Below are positions 52,472 to 60,332 of a stretch of 64,000 nucleotides of DNA, piece after piece (within the stretch, counting starts at the first letter, position 1; the number at the start of each line of letters is the position of its first letter). Below the pieces are notes generated by a model. The model had not been told where the DNA came from and made no database searches. It saw nothing but the letters and a program-made list of their open reading frames with translations. The stretch lies in contig NZ_MWZD01000017.1 in the NCBI RefSeq assembly GCF_002982315.1, positions 496,001-560,000 on the forward strand. Direction: 5' to 3'. The stretch comes from Leucobacter massiliensis. GTDB lineage: Bacteria > Actinomycetota > Actinomycetes > Actinomycetales > Microbacteriaceae. Position numbers and translations under genes: made by a program.

Positions 52472-52522
52472 GCAGCCCGCCCGGCATGGCCGGGTCCGCG
52501 GCCGTCGCCGCGGGCGGGCTGC
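52472..52522 (+). terminator. long GC hairpin after the tauE-like gene
   Basis: 10-base arms (52472-52481 and 52513-52522) pair perfectly around a loop that contains its own smaller stem. It lies 17 bases after the stop. Confidence 0.55.
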
Positions 52523-52544
52523 TCCCGGTATCGGCCGGAGCGGA

Positions 52545-52588
52545 AGTTTAATTAGCTCATTTAGGGATAATTGTGTTTCAATGGGCGT
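52545..52588 (+). promoter_or_regulatory. AT-rich promoter region with AATTA/TAATT dyad
   Basis: An unusually AT-rich 40-base stretch before the nitrilase fragment contains AATTA (52550-52554) and TAATT (52568-52572) as a dyad. It is a likely promoter-operator; the regulator is unknown. Confidence 0.4.
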
Positions 52589-53128
52589 ATGACCGATGGC
52601 GCCCGCACCCTGAACATCTCCCTCTGGCAGGCCGCGAGCGTCCCGGCCGACGTCGATGCCAATCTCGCCGCGCTCGACCGCGCCGCGGCCGAGGCGAGCG
52701 GGCGCGGCGCTGAACTGCTCATCACCCCCGAGATGTTCGTCACCGGCTACAACATCGGGGAGCGGCTGCGGCCACTCGCCGTAGCCCGGCCGCTGGAGCG
52801 GGTGGGCGAGATCGCCCGCCGGCACGGCATCGGGATCATCGCCGGCGGCCCCGAGCCGCTCGCCGAGGGGGAGGACGCTCCCATCGCCAACGCGGCCTGG
52901 CTCATCGACGAGCACGGGACCGTCCTCGCCAGGCACCGCAAGATCCAGCTCTTCGGAGAACTGGACCGGCGGCTCTTCGTCGCCGGCGAGGCGCCGTGCA
53001 CGCTCGCCGACTTCCACGGGCACCGCATCGCGATCCTCATCTGCTTCGACGTGGAGTTCCCCGAGACGGTCCGGGCGGCCGCCCGCGCCGGAGCCGAGCT
53101 CGTCGCCGTGCTGACCCCGTCGCGACAG
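52589..53128 (+). pseudogene. carbon-nitrogen hydrolase (nitrilase superfamily), C-terminally truncated
   Basis: About 180 codons match a nitrilase-family amidase. The catalytic Glu is in LITPEMFVTGY, the Lys in RHRKIQLFGELD, and the Cys in ILICFDVEFPE. Homology stops after AGAELVAVL; the usual last 80-100 residues are missing. Instead the frame enters a T/A homopolymer tract and ends at 53236, overlapping the next gene. Loss of the C-terminal strands should prevent folding. Neighbours (APC permease, GntR) suggest a former amide or amine catabolic cluster. Confidence 0.75.
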
Positions 53129-53154
53129 TTTTTTCTTCTTTTTTTTTTTAAAAA
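53129..53154. repeat. T6-C-TT-C-T11-A5 homopolymer tract
   Basis: A 26-base stretch with only two non-A/T bases sits exactly where the nitrilase gene loses homology. Such a tract is exceptional in this sequence and marks a breakpoint or an assembly fault. Confidence 0.95.
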
Positions 53155-53169
53155 GAGGCCGCCCCCAAC

Positions 53170-53232
53170 AGATTCTCCCACCCTTATTATGGTGGGCAGC
53201 GTAAGATGTGAAAAAGAGAACGAGGAAGTTCA
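53170..53232 (+). promoter_or_regulatory. promoter and leader of the APC permease gene
   Basis: CCCACC and GGTGGG form an inverted repeat around CTTATTAT (about 53178-53197). A GAGGAAG ribosome binding site at 53222-53228 precedes the ATG at 53233. The low-GC composition and hairpin suggest regulated transcription. Confidence 0.4.
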
Positions 53233-54705
53233 ATGACGCACGAGTCCACCAGCCCCCGCACCGCCGCGGCCGCGACCGAGGCCGCGCCGCCGCGGCGCTC
53301 CCGCCTCACCGGCAATCTCGGCACCGGCAGCATCGCCTTCATGGTGATCGCCGCCGCGGCCCCGCTCACCGTGATCGGCGGCAACGCCCCGCTCGCCATC
53401 GGGCAGGGCAACGGCGCGGGCGCGCCGGTGGGCTTCCTGCTCGCCTCGCTCGTGCTGCTCCTCTTCGCCGTCGGCTTCGTCGCGATGACGCCCTTCGTGA
53501 AGGAGGCGGGAGCCTTCTTCAGCTACGTCACCATCGGCCTCGGCAGCCGCCTCGGCATGGGCACGGCCTACGTCGCGCTCGTCGCCTACACCGCGATCCA
53601 GGCGGGGATCTACGGCTATATGGGCTGGGCGATCATGGATCTCGTGCGCACCCTCGGCGGACCCGAGATCCACTGGTCCGTGTTCGCGATCCTCACCCTC
53701 GTGGTCGTCGGGCTGCTCGGCTACCGGCACATCGAGCTCTCCTCGAAGGTGCTCGGCGTGGCGCTCGTGCTCGAACTGCTCGTCATGATGATCGTCAACG
53801 TCGCCGTGATCGTGAACGGGGGCCCCGAGGGGCGCTCGCTCGCCTCCTTCGACCCGCAGGTGTTCCTCACGCCCGGCCTCGGGGTCGCGGTGCTCTTCGC
53901 GCTGACCGGCTTCATCGGCTTCGAGTCCACGGCGATCTACCGCGACGAGGCGCGCGAGCCGAGCCGCACCATCCCGCGCGCCACCTACCTCGCCGTGGGC
54001 ATCATCGGCGTCTTCTACACGATCTCGGTGTGGGTGCTCGTCGTCGCGGCAGGTCCGGCTTCCGTCGTCGAGGTGGCCCAGCAGACGCTCTTCGGATCGA
54101 AGAACATGCTGCTCGACACCGCCGGGGACTTCGCCGGCGGCCTCACCCGCAGCGTCATGCAGATCCTCCTCATCACCAGCCTCTTCGCCTGCGTGCTCAG
54201 CTTCCACAACATCGTCGCCCGCTACCAGTTCGCGCTCGCGCGCATCGGGTCCATGCCGGCGGCGCTCGGCCGCGTCCACGACCGGCATCAGAGCCCCGCG
54301 GCCTCCTCGCTCGTGCAGAGCGTCACGGCGCTCGTCATCATCGGGATCTTCGTCGTCATCGGTCTCGACCCGCTCGTCCAGGTCTTCGGCTTCATGGCCG
54401 GCGTCGCCACCATCGGCATGGTCATGATGATGCTCCTCACCACGCTCGCGGTGGTCGTGTTCTTCCTCCGCAACCCGCGGCTGCGCAAGAACCCCTGGAC
54501 GGGCACCGTGATCCCGGTCGTCGCGGTCCTCGCCCTCGCGGTCTCGGCCTGGCTCGTCCTCTCCAACTTCACCATGATCACCAGCGGCAGCGTGGCGGTG
54601 AGCATCGGGCTCGCCCTCATCCCGCCCGCCGCCCTCGTCGCGGGCGCCATCGTGAACCGGAAGGACGGCGGCCGCACGGTCGACATCCAGCTGGAGAAGC
54701 TCTAG
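53233..54705 (+). CDS. APC-superfamily amino acid or amine permease
   Basis: A 490-residue 12-helix transporter. The N-terminal signature IAFMVIAAAAPLTVIGGNAP and the helix-6 region GFIGFESTAIYRDEAREPSR are typical of APC amine and amino-acid permeases found beside amine catabolic genes. The ATG at 53233 has a GAGGAAG ribosome binding site. It is intact although both flanking genes (nitrilase and GntR) are broken. The substrate is unknown. Confidence 0.88.
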   Translation: MTHESTSPRTAAAATEAAPPRRSRLTGNLGTGSIAFMVIAAAAPLTVIGGNAPLAIGQGNGAGAPVGFLLASLVLLLFAVGFVAMTPFVKEAGAFFSYVTIGLGSRLGMGTAYVALVAYTAIQAGIYGYMGWAIMDLVRTLGGPEIHWSVFAILTLVVVGLLGYRHIELSSKVLGVALVLELLVMMIVNVAVIVNGGPEGRSLASFDPQVFLTPGLGVAVLFALTGFIGFESTAIYRDEAREPSRTIPRATYLAVGIIGVFYTISVWVLVVAAGPASVVEVAQQTLFGSKNMLLDTAGDFAGGLTRSVMQILLITSLFACVLSFHNIVARYQFALARIGSMPAALGRVHDRHQSPAASSLVQSVTALVIIGIFVVIGLDPLVQVFGFMAGVATIGMVMMMLLTTLAVVVFFLRNPRLRKNPWTGTVIPVVAVLALAVSAWLVLSNFTMITSGSVAVSIGLALIPPAALVAGAIVNRKDGGRTVDIQLEKL

Positions 54706-54752
54706 GGCCGGGACCGGGGCCGGGGCCGGAGCCGGAGCCGGGGCCGGGGTCC
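54706..54752. repeat. degenerate GGGCCG/GAGCCG hexamer array
   Basis: About eight imperfect hexamers lie between the permease stop and the next promoter. The stretch is low-complexity and might act as a weak terminator. Confidence 0.7.
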
Positions 54753-54774
54753 GCTCGCCCCGGTTCCGACCTCC

Positions 54775-54780
54775 TACACT
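54775..54780 (+). promoter_or_regulatory. -10 hexamer TACACT, leaderless gntR fragment
   Basis: The hexamer ends six bases before the ATG at 54787. Confidence 0.5.
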
Positions 54781-54786
54781 GGGGGC

Positions 54787-55546
54787 ATGACCGATGCGAC
54801 GCCGCGGGGCCCGCTGACCGCTCGACCCGACGCCGCCGCCCCGCGCGTCGCCGCGATCTCCCGGCTGAGCGCCGTCGACACCGTGCGGGCGCGCCTCACC
54901 CTCGCCGTCAACCTCGGCCTGCTGCAGCCCGGGGAGCGGCTGCCCGGCGTCGCCGAGATGGCGGAGTCGTTCGGCGTGAGCGTCGCCCCCCGCACAAGCG
55001 GGCCCGCCCGTCCCCCGGCCCCGCTACTTTACACATCTGGCACTGCACGCGATAGGCAGCTACGTGGGCGGCGCCCAGCAGGGCGGCCACCACGGCGCCG
55101 ACGACCAGGTCCGCTCCTTCCTCGACGACGACTCGCACGTGCACACCCTCATCGACGAGCGCGCCGTGATCGAGGCGGGTTTCGCTGCGCTCGCCGCGGG
55201 CGCGCGCAGCGAGGACGATCTCGCCCGGCTGCGCCGCCTCACCGCCCGCATGGCCGAGACCGGCAGCTGGGCGGAGTTCCGCAACCTCGACCGCGCCTTC
55301 CACCAGCTCGTCGTCGCCTCCGCGCGCACCCCCCGAGCCGAGGGCCAGGCCGCCCGCGTCACCGAGGCCCTCGACCCCTACTTCCTGCCCTACAGCATGG
55401 GGCTCCTGCACGACAGCAACCGGGAGCACGAGCGCATCGTCGCAGCCCTGGAGGCCGGCGACGCCGGCGCGGCCGCCCGGCTGACCGCCGCGCACGTGCA
55501 GGAGCTGCACGACTCCATGTACGTCGGGCTCACGAACGCGGGCTGA
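54787..55546 (+). pseudogene. FadR-type GntR regulator, broken in the middle
   Basis: Codons from 54787 encode the start of a winged helix (RARLTLAVNLGLLQPGERLP, then EMAESFGVS). From about 54985 the frame turns to nonsense (APRTSGPARPPAPLL). From about 55064, in another frame, a complete FCD effector domain resumes (SFLDDDSHVHTLIDERAVIE, then RNLDRAFHQLVVASART) and ends at 55546. The second half of the DNA-binding domain, including the recognition helix and wing, is replaced by about 80 bases of unrelated sequence. The product cannot be a normal DNA-binding protein. Confidence 0.75.
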
Positions 55547-55587
55547 GGCGGGCCCGGCGGGCCCGGTCCGGCCGTCGCCGGCGGGCC

Positions 55588-56380
55588 TTAGTCGAGCAGC
55601 TCCGCGACCGAGCCGATCACCTCGTCGGGGCGGAACGGGAAGCGCTCGATCTCCGCGCGGTTCGAGATGCCGGTCATCACGAGCACGGTGTGCAGCCCCG
55701 CCTCCATCCCGGCGACCACGTCGGTGTCCATCCGGTCGCCGATCATGCCGGTGTTGTGCGAGTGCGCCCCGATCCGGTTGAGCGCGGATCGGAACATCAT
55801 CGGGTTCGGCTTGCCGACGATGTAGGGCAGCTTGCCGGTGGCCTTCGTGATGAGCGCGTTGATCGCGCCGGTCGCGGGCAGCGGGCCCTCTGTGCTCGGC
55901 CCGGTGGCGTCGGGGTTCGTCGAGATGAAGCGGGCGCCACCGATGATCAGCCGGATCGCCTTCGTGATCGCCTCGAAGGAGTAGTTGCGCGTCTCGCCCA
56001 CCACCACGAAGTCGGGGTCCGACTCGGTCATCACGTAGCCGGCGTCGTGGAGGGCGGTGAGGATCCCCGCCTCGCCGATCACGAACGCCGAGCCGCCGGG
56101 CTGCTGCTGCTTCAGGAAGGCGGCGGTGGCGAGCGCGCTCGTCCAGATGCGGTCCTCCGGAACCTCGATGCCGGAGGCGGCGAGGCGCGCGCTGAGGTCG
56201 CGGGCCGTGAAGATCGAGTTGTTGGTGAGCACGAGGTACGGGATCTCCCTGCTGCGCCAGTGCTGGATCAGCTCGGCCGCGCCCGGGATCGCGCGGTTCT
56301 CGTGCACGAGCACGCCGTCCATGTCGGTCAGCCAGCACTCGATCTCGCTGCGGCGGGGGGTGGATCGCGCTCACGGTCAT
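55588..56380 (-). CDS. HAD-IIA (NagD-like) sugar phosphatase with a frameshift near the start
   Basis: A NagD/AraL-type phosphatase. Motif II region is YLVLTNNSIFTARDLSARLA, Lys is in KPNPMMF, and motif IV is MIGDRMDTDVVAGMEAG. The frame giving the long open reading starts only at Met in MDGVLVHEN (56322), which cuts off the nucleophile Asp of LTDMDG. The upstream ATG at 56380, six bases after TACGCT, is out of frame by one base. Removing one C from the C6 run (56355-56360) restores MTVSAIHPRRSEIECWLTDM. The gene is therefore either inactive or carries a sequencing error. Confidence 0.8.
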
Positions 56381-56386
56381 GCCCCC

Positions 56387-56392
56387 AGCGTA
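56387..56392 (-). promoter_or_regulatory. -10 hexamer TACGCT, HAD phosphatase gene
   Basis: It lies six bases upstream of the ATG at 56380, the same spacing seen for other leaderless genes here. It supports 56380 as the true start despite the frameshift. Confidence 0.5.
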
Positions 56393-56453
56393 ATCCTCGT
56401 GCGTGAACGCGGGGTTTCCGCGGGTCCCGCTGGAGGCGCCCGGGCGCCGCTGG

Positions 56454-56459
56454 CAGACT
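56454..56459 (+). promoter_or_regulatory. possible -10 hexamer CAGACT, leaderless pgm
   Basis: It lies six bases before the ATG at 56466; a weaker match than the other hexamers. Confidence 0.3.
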
Positions 56460-56465
56460 GGGGGC

Positions 56466-58124
56466 ATGCACGAGAGAGCGGGACGGCCGGCGCAGCCGGA
56501 GGATCTGATCGACGTCGAGGCGCTGCTGGCCGCCTATGCCGAGACGGTCCCGGATCCCGCGGACCCCGCGCAGCGGGTCGTGTTCGGCACCTCCGGGCAT
56601 CGCGGCTCCTCGCTCACGGGCTCCTTCACGGAGGCCCACATCGTGGCGATCAGCGCCGCCATCGCCGAGTACCGTGCGGCGCAGGGCATCGAGGGGCCGC
56701 TGTTCATCGGCGCCGACACGCACCCGCTGTCGGCGCCGGCCGAGCGCACCGCGACCGAGGTGCTCTCCGCGGCCGGGGTCCGGGTGCTCGCGAGCGCCGG
56801 AGCCGGCTGGGACCGATTCGTGCCGACCCCGGCCCTGAGCCACGCGATCCTCAGCCACAACCGCGACCGGGCCGACGACGATCCGCAGCGTGCCGACGGC
56901 ATCGTCGTCACCCCCAGTCACAACCCGCCGGCCGATGGCGGCTTCAAGTACAACCCGCCGCACGGCGGCCCCGCCGACAGCGAGGCGACGAACTGGATCG
57001 CGGCCCGCGCCAACGAGTTGCTCGAGCGCGGCGTCGAGTCGATCCCGCGCCAGAGCGCGCCCGTCGGCGAGCACGACGCGGGCGCGGAGCCCGTCGGCCG
57101 CTACGACTTCCTCGGCGAATACGTCGAGTCGCTGGCGGAGGTCATCGACGTGGCGGCGATCCGGGAGGCGGGGATCCGCATGGCCGCTCACCCGCTGGGC
57201 GGGGCGAGCGTCGCCTACTGGGCCGCGATCCGGGACCGCTACGGCCTCGACCTCACCGTGCTCGGACCCGGCGTCGACCCGCAGTGGGGCTTCATGCACC
57301 TCGACTGGGACGGCAGGATCCGCATGGATCCCTCCTCCCGGCACGTCATGTCGACCGTCGAGGAGTACCGCTCCCTCTACCCGCTCGTCACCGGCAACGA
57401 CGCGGACGCCGACCGCCACGGCATCGTCACCGCCGAGGGCCTCATGAACCCCAACCACTATCTCGCGGTCGCCATCGACTACCTGCTCGAGCACCGGCCG
57501 GACTGGCCGCGCGAGGCGGGGGTGGGCAAGACGCTCGTCTCCTCGGGCATCATCGACCGCGTGGTCGCCGCGCACGGGCGCCCCCTGCTGGAGGTGCCCG
57601 TCGGCTTCAAGTGGTTCGTGCCGGGGCTCGCGGGCGGCGGGCTCGTCTTCGGCGGGGAGGAGAGCGCCGGCGCCTCGTTCCAGCGCTTCGACGGCACCGC
57701 GTGGAGCACCGACAAGGACGGGATCCTGCTCGCGCTGCTCGCCGCCGAGATCCAGGCGGTCACTGGGCAGTCGCCCGCCGAGCGCTACCGCGAGCTGACG
57801 GCACGCTTCGGCGACCCCGCCTACGCGCGCGTGGACGCCGCCGCCTCACCCGAGCAGAAGGCGCGCCTCGCCGCGCTCACCCCCGAGGACGTCGCCGACA
57901 CGGAGCTCGCCGGCGACCCGATCACCGCCGTGCTCACCGCGGCCCCGGGGAACGGCGCGCCGATCGGCGGCCTCAAGGTGCAGACGGAGCACGCCTGGTT
58001 CGCCGCCCGGCCCTCCGGCACGGAGGACGTCATGAAGGTCTATGCGGAGTCGTTCCGCGGGCCCGAGCACCTCGCGGAGGTGCAGGCCGCCGCGCAGGAG
58101 CTCGTGGCCCGCGTGCTCGGCTGA
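56466..58124 (+). CDS. pgm: alpha-D-glucose phosphate-specific phosphoglucomutase
   Basis: A 552-residue phosphohexomutase interconverting glucose 1- and 6-phosphate, which feeds sugar-nucleotide and glycan synthesis. The phosphoserine is Ser151 (VTPSHNPPADGG), the metal loop GNDADADRHG, the sugar loop GGEESAGAS, and the phosphate-binding loop RPSGTEDVMKVYAESF. The N-terminal GTSGHRGSS is also conserved. Length is as expected for this type. Confidence 0.95.
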   Translation: MHERAGRPAQPEDLIDVEALLAAYAETVPDPADPAQRVVFGTSGHRGSSLTGSFTEAHIVAISAAIAEYRAAQGIEGPLFIGADTHPLSAPAERTATEVLSAAGVRVLASAGAGWDRFVPTPALSHAILSHNRDRADDDPQRADGIVVTPSHNPPADGGFKYNPPHGGPADSEATNWIAARANELLERGVESIPRQSAPVGEHDAGAEPVGRYDFLGEYVESLAEVIDVAAIREAGIRMAAHPLGGASVAYWAAIRDRYGLDLTVLGPGVDPQWGFMHLDWDGRIRMDPSSRHVMSTVEEYRSLYPLVTGNDADADRHGIVTAEGLMNPNHYLAVAIDYLLEHRPDWPREAGVGKTLVSSGIIDRVVAAHGRPLLEVPVGFKWFVPGLAGGGLVFGGEESAGASFQRFDGTAWSTDKDGILLALLAAEIQAVTGQSPAERYRELTARFGDPAYARVDAAASPEQKARLAALTPEDVADTELAGDPITAVLTAAPGNGAPIGGLKVQTEHAWFAARPSGTEDVMKVYAESFRGPEHLAEVQAAAQELVARVLG

Positions 58125-58214
58125 TCCGGAGCCGCGGAACCCGCGGATCCGCGTCGGATCCGCGCCGCCGGGAATCCCTGGTTTCCGAGGCGATTCCGCA
58201 CCGTGCGGGCGCGG

Positions 58215-58220
58215 TACGCT
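58215..58220 (+). promoter_or_regulatory. -10 hexamer TACGCT, leaderless pheA
   Basis: The hexamer ends seven bases before the ATG at 58228. Confidence 0.5.
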
Positions 58221-58227
58221 GATACCC

Positions 58228-59184
58228 ATGCCGCAGCAGTCCGAACCCGTCCGCCGCTACTCCTACCTGGGGCCGGCCGGCACCTTCACGGAGGCGGCGC
58301 TCAAGCAGGTGCCCGAGGCGGCCGGGCAGGAGTGGAACCCGGTCTCGAATCTGGGCGAGGCGCTCGGCGACGTGCTCTCGGGATTCAGCGACGCGGCGAT
58401 GATCGCCATCGAGAACTCCATCGACGGCGGCGTGACCGTCGCGCAGGACGCCCTCGCCACCATGCCCGGGCTGCGCATCGTGGGGGAGTACCTCGTCCCG
58501 GTGCGCTTCGTGCTCGTCGCCCGGCCCGGCACCCGCCTCGAAGACATCGCCGTGGTCGCCGGCCACCCGGTCGCCTACGGGCAGTGCCGCGCCTGGCTCG
58601 ACGACCAGGTGCCGCGCCACCGTCACCTCCCCGCCACCTCGAATGTGCAGGCCGCCGCAGACCTCTTCGACCCCGAGAAGGGAGCCGACGCCGCGATCGC
58701 GCCCCCCGGGATCGAGGCCCACTACGAGGTCGAGGTGCTCGCGGAGGGCATCGCCGAGAACCCCGACGCCGTCACCCGCTTCGTGCTGGTCAGCCGCACC
58801 GTGCCCGTGGGCGAGCCCACCGGGGCCGACAAGACCTCCCTCGTGGTGGAGCTCCCCGAGGACCGCGCCGGCGCGCTGCTCGAACTGCTGGAGCAGTTCG
58901 CGACGCGCGGCGTCAACCTGACGCTGCTCGCCTCCCGGCCCATCGGCGACCGCATGGGACGCTACCGCTTCGTGATCGACGCCGAGGGGCACATCAAGGA
59001 CGAGCGCGTCGCCGATGCGCTGCTCGGCGTGAAGCGCTTCAGCCCGCGGGTCGTGTTCCTCGGCTCCTACCCGCGCGCCGACCGGGTGCGCGCCACGGTC
59101 CGCGACTCCCACGACGACGACGCCTTCCGCGACGCCCGCGACTGGCTGCGCGAGGTCATCGACGGCGTCGCCCCCGCCGAGTGA
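58228..59184 (+). CDS. pheA: prephenate dehydratase with ACT domain
   Basis: A 318-residue monofunctional enzyme converting prephenate to phenylpyruvate for phenylalanine synthesis. The catalytic Thr-Arg-Phe is at 183-185 (DAVTRFVLVS), and the N-terminus opens with YLGPAGTFTEAAL. The ACT regulatory domain (about 197-275) holds GALLELLEQFATRGVNLTLL followed by ASRP, the variant of the ESRP loop that binds Phe. No chorismate mutase domain is fused. It is convergent with the diacylglycerol-kinase-like gene. Confidence 0.94.
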   Translation: MPQQSEPVRRYSYLGPAGTFTEAALKQVPEAAGQEWNPVSNLGEALGDVLSGFSDAAMIAIENSIDGGVTVAQDALATMPGLRIVGEYLVPVRFVLVARPGTRLEDIAVVAGHPVAYGQCRAWLDDQVPRHRHLPATSNVQAAADLFDPEKGADAAIAPPGIEAHYEVEVLAEGIAENPDAVTRFVLVSRTVPVGEPTGADKTSLVVELPEDRAGALLELLEQFATRGVNLTLLASRPIGDRMGRYRFVIDAEGHIKDERVADALLGVKRFSPRVVFLGSYPRADRVRATVRDSHDDDAFRDARDWLREVIDGVAPAE

Positions 59185-59247
59185 CGACCGGCCGGGGCCC
59201 GGATCGCGCGGCCCGGGCCGCCCAGGGCGCGGGGCCGCTCACGCCAC

Positions 59248-60255
59248 TCAGGCGGAGAGGCCCCGCGGCGCCCACTCCGGCAGCACCCGCACCAGCAGCG
59301 CCCCCGGATCCACTTCGCCCCGCACCGCCACCGCGAGCCCGAAGTCGTCGCCGTCGAGCTGGACCGGCTCCGCTTGCGCGACCGCCAGGGCGTACCGGGT
59401 GGCGCGCGTGTAGCTCACGCTCCGCGTGTCGTTGACGAGGTCGATGATCCGCCGCCCCGTCCTCGTCTTGCGCAGCACGCCGTTCTCCCAGCCGATCTTG
59501 TTCCAGATCCGCAGCCACGAGAAGGCGCCGAGGGGGCGCAGGGCGACGACGTCGAGCTGCCCGTCGTCGAGCTTCGCCTCCGGGATCAGCAGCACCCCGC
59601 CCGGCATCAGGCCGCAGTTCCCGATCATCACCGTGTAGACCGAGAGCGGCCGCACGGGCGAGCCGTCGACGGAGTAGTGGATCTGCAGCGGCCGCTCGTG
59701 CAGCATGGTGCGCACGCCCGCGTCGACGTAGGCGAGCCAGCCCAGGCGCTTCTTCAGCGTCGCCCGGGTCGCGGAGATCGCCCGGGCGTCGAGGCCCATG
59801 CCGGCGAGCACGAGGAAGGCGTGCTCGCTCTCCGAGCCGTCCTCGCGCACGATCGACAGCAACCCCAGGTCGATCGGCCGATTGCGCCCCGCGAAGGCGG
59901 CCCGCACGCTCGCGTCGAGCCGGTTCAGCGGCGCACCCAGATTGCGGGCGAGCAGATTGCCGGTGCCCTGGGGCACCACGGCGAGGGGGATCCCGCTCCC
60001 GCGCAGCGCCTCGGCGGCGGCGCGCACCGTGCCGTCGCCGCCGCTCGCGAGCACCACGCTCGCGCCCTCCGCGAGCGCCCTGCGGGTCGCCGAGACGCCG
60101 GCGTCCTCCGCAGCTGTCTCGTACCAGCGGCTCGGAGACCAGCCGGCCAGCCGCTCCTGCGCGGCGACCGCTGCGCGCAGGGCCGGGAGATCCGTCTTGA
60201 GCGGGTGGTACACCACGGCGGCGCACGGCAGCGGGCGCGCGGGGGTGCTGGTCAT
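59248..60255 (-). CDS. diacylglycerol/lipid kinase family protein
   Basis: A 335-residue cytoplasmic lipid kinase of the DagK/YegS-LCB5 fold. The nucleotide motif is SGGDGTVR with Gly72-Gly73-Asp74-Gly75-Thr76, followed by [14 protein letters not shown] and DGQLDVVAL, all conserved. Members phosphorylate diacylglycerol or related lipids. The ATG at 60255 is seven bases after a minus-strand TACCCT, so leaderless. Adjacent to pheA and serS in the housekeeping block. Confidence 0.9.
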   Translation of the reverse strand: MTSTPARPLPCAAVVYHPLKTDLPALRAAVAAQERLAGWSPSRWYETAAEDAGVSATRRALAEGASVVLASGGDGTVRAAAEALRGSGIPLAVVPQGTGNLLARNLGAPLNRLDASVRAAFAGRNRPIDLGLLSIVREDGSESEHAFLVLAGMGLDARAISATRATLKKRLGWLAYVDAGVRTMLHERPLQIHYSVDGSPVRPLSVYTVMIGNCGLMPGGVLLIPEAKLDDGQLDVVALRPLGAFSWLRIWNKIGWENGVLRKTRTGRRIIDLVNDTRSVSYTRATRYALAVAQAEPVQLDGDDFGLAVAVRGEVDPGALLVRVLPEWAPRGLSA

Positions 60256-60262
60256 GCCACCC

Positions 60263-60268
60263 AGGGTA
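60263..60268 (-). promoter_or_regulatory. -10 hexamer TACCCT, leaderless lipid kinase gene
   Basis: The hexamer is seven bases upstream of the ATG at 60255 with no ribosome binding site. Confidence 0.5.
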
Positions 60269-60319
60269 CTGCGCGCCGCTCCGCCAGACCGCGCACGGGA
60301 GCTTGTCGGAGGGCAGCGC

Positions 60320-60325
60320 TAAGCT
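60320..60325 (+). promoter_or_regulatory. -10 hexamer TAAGCT, leaderless serS
   Basis: The hexamer ends seven bases before the GTG at 60333, which selects this start over the in-frame codon at 60303. Confidence 0.5.
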
Positions 60326-60332
60326 GGGAACC

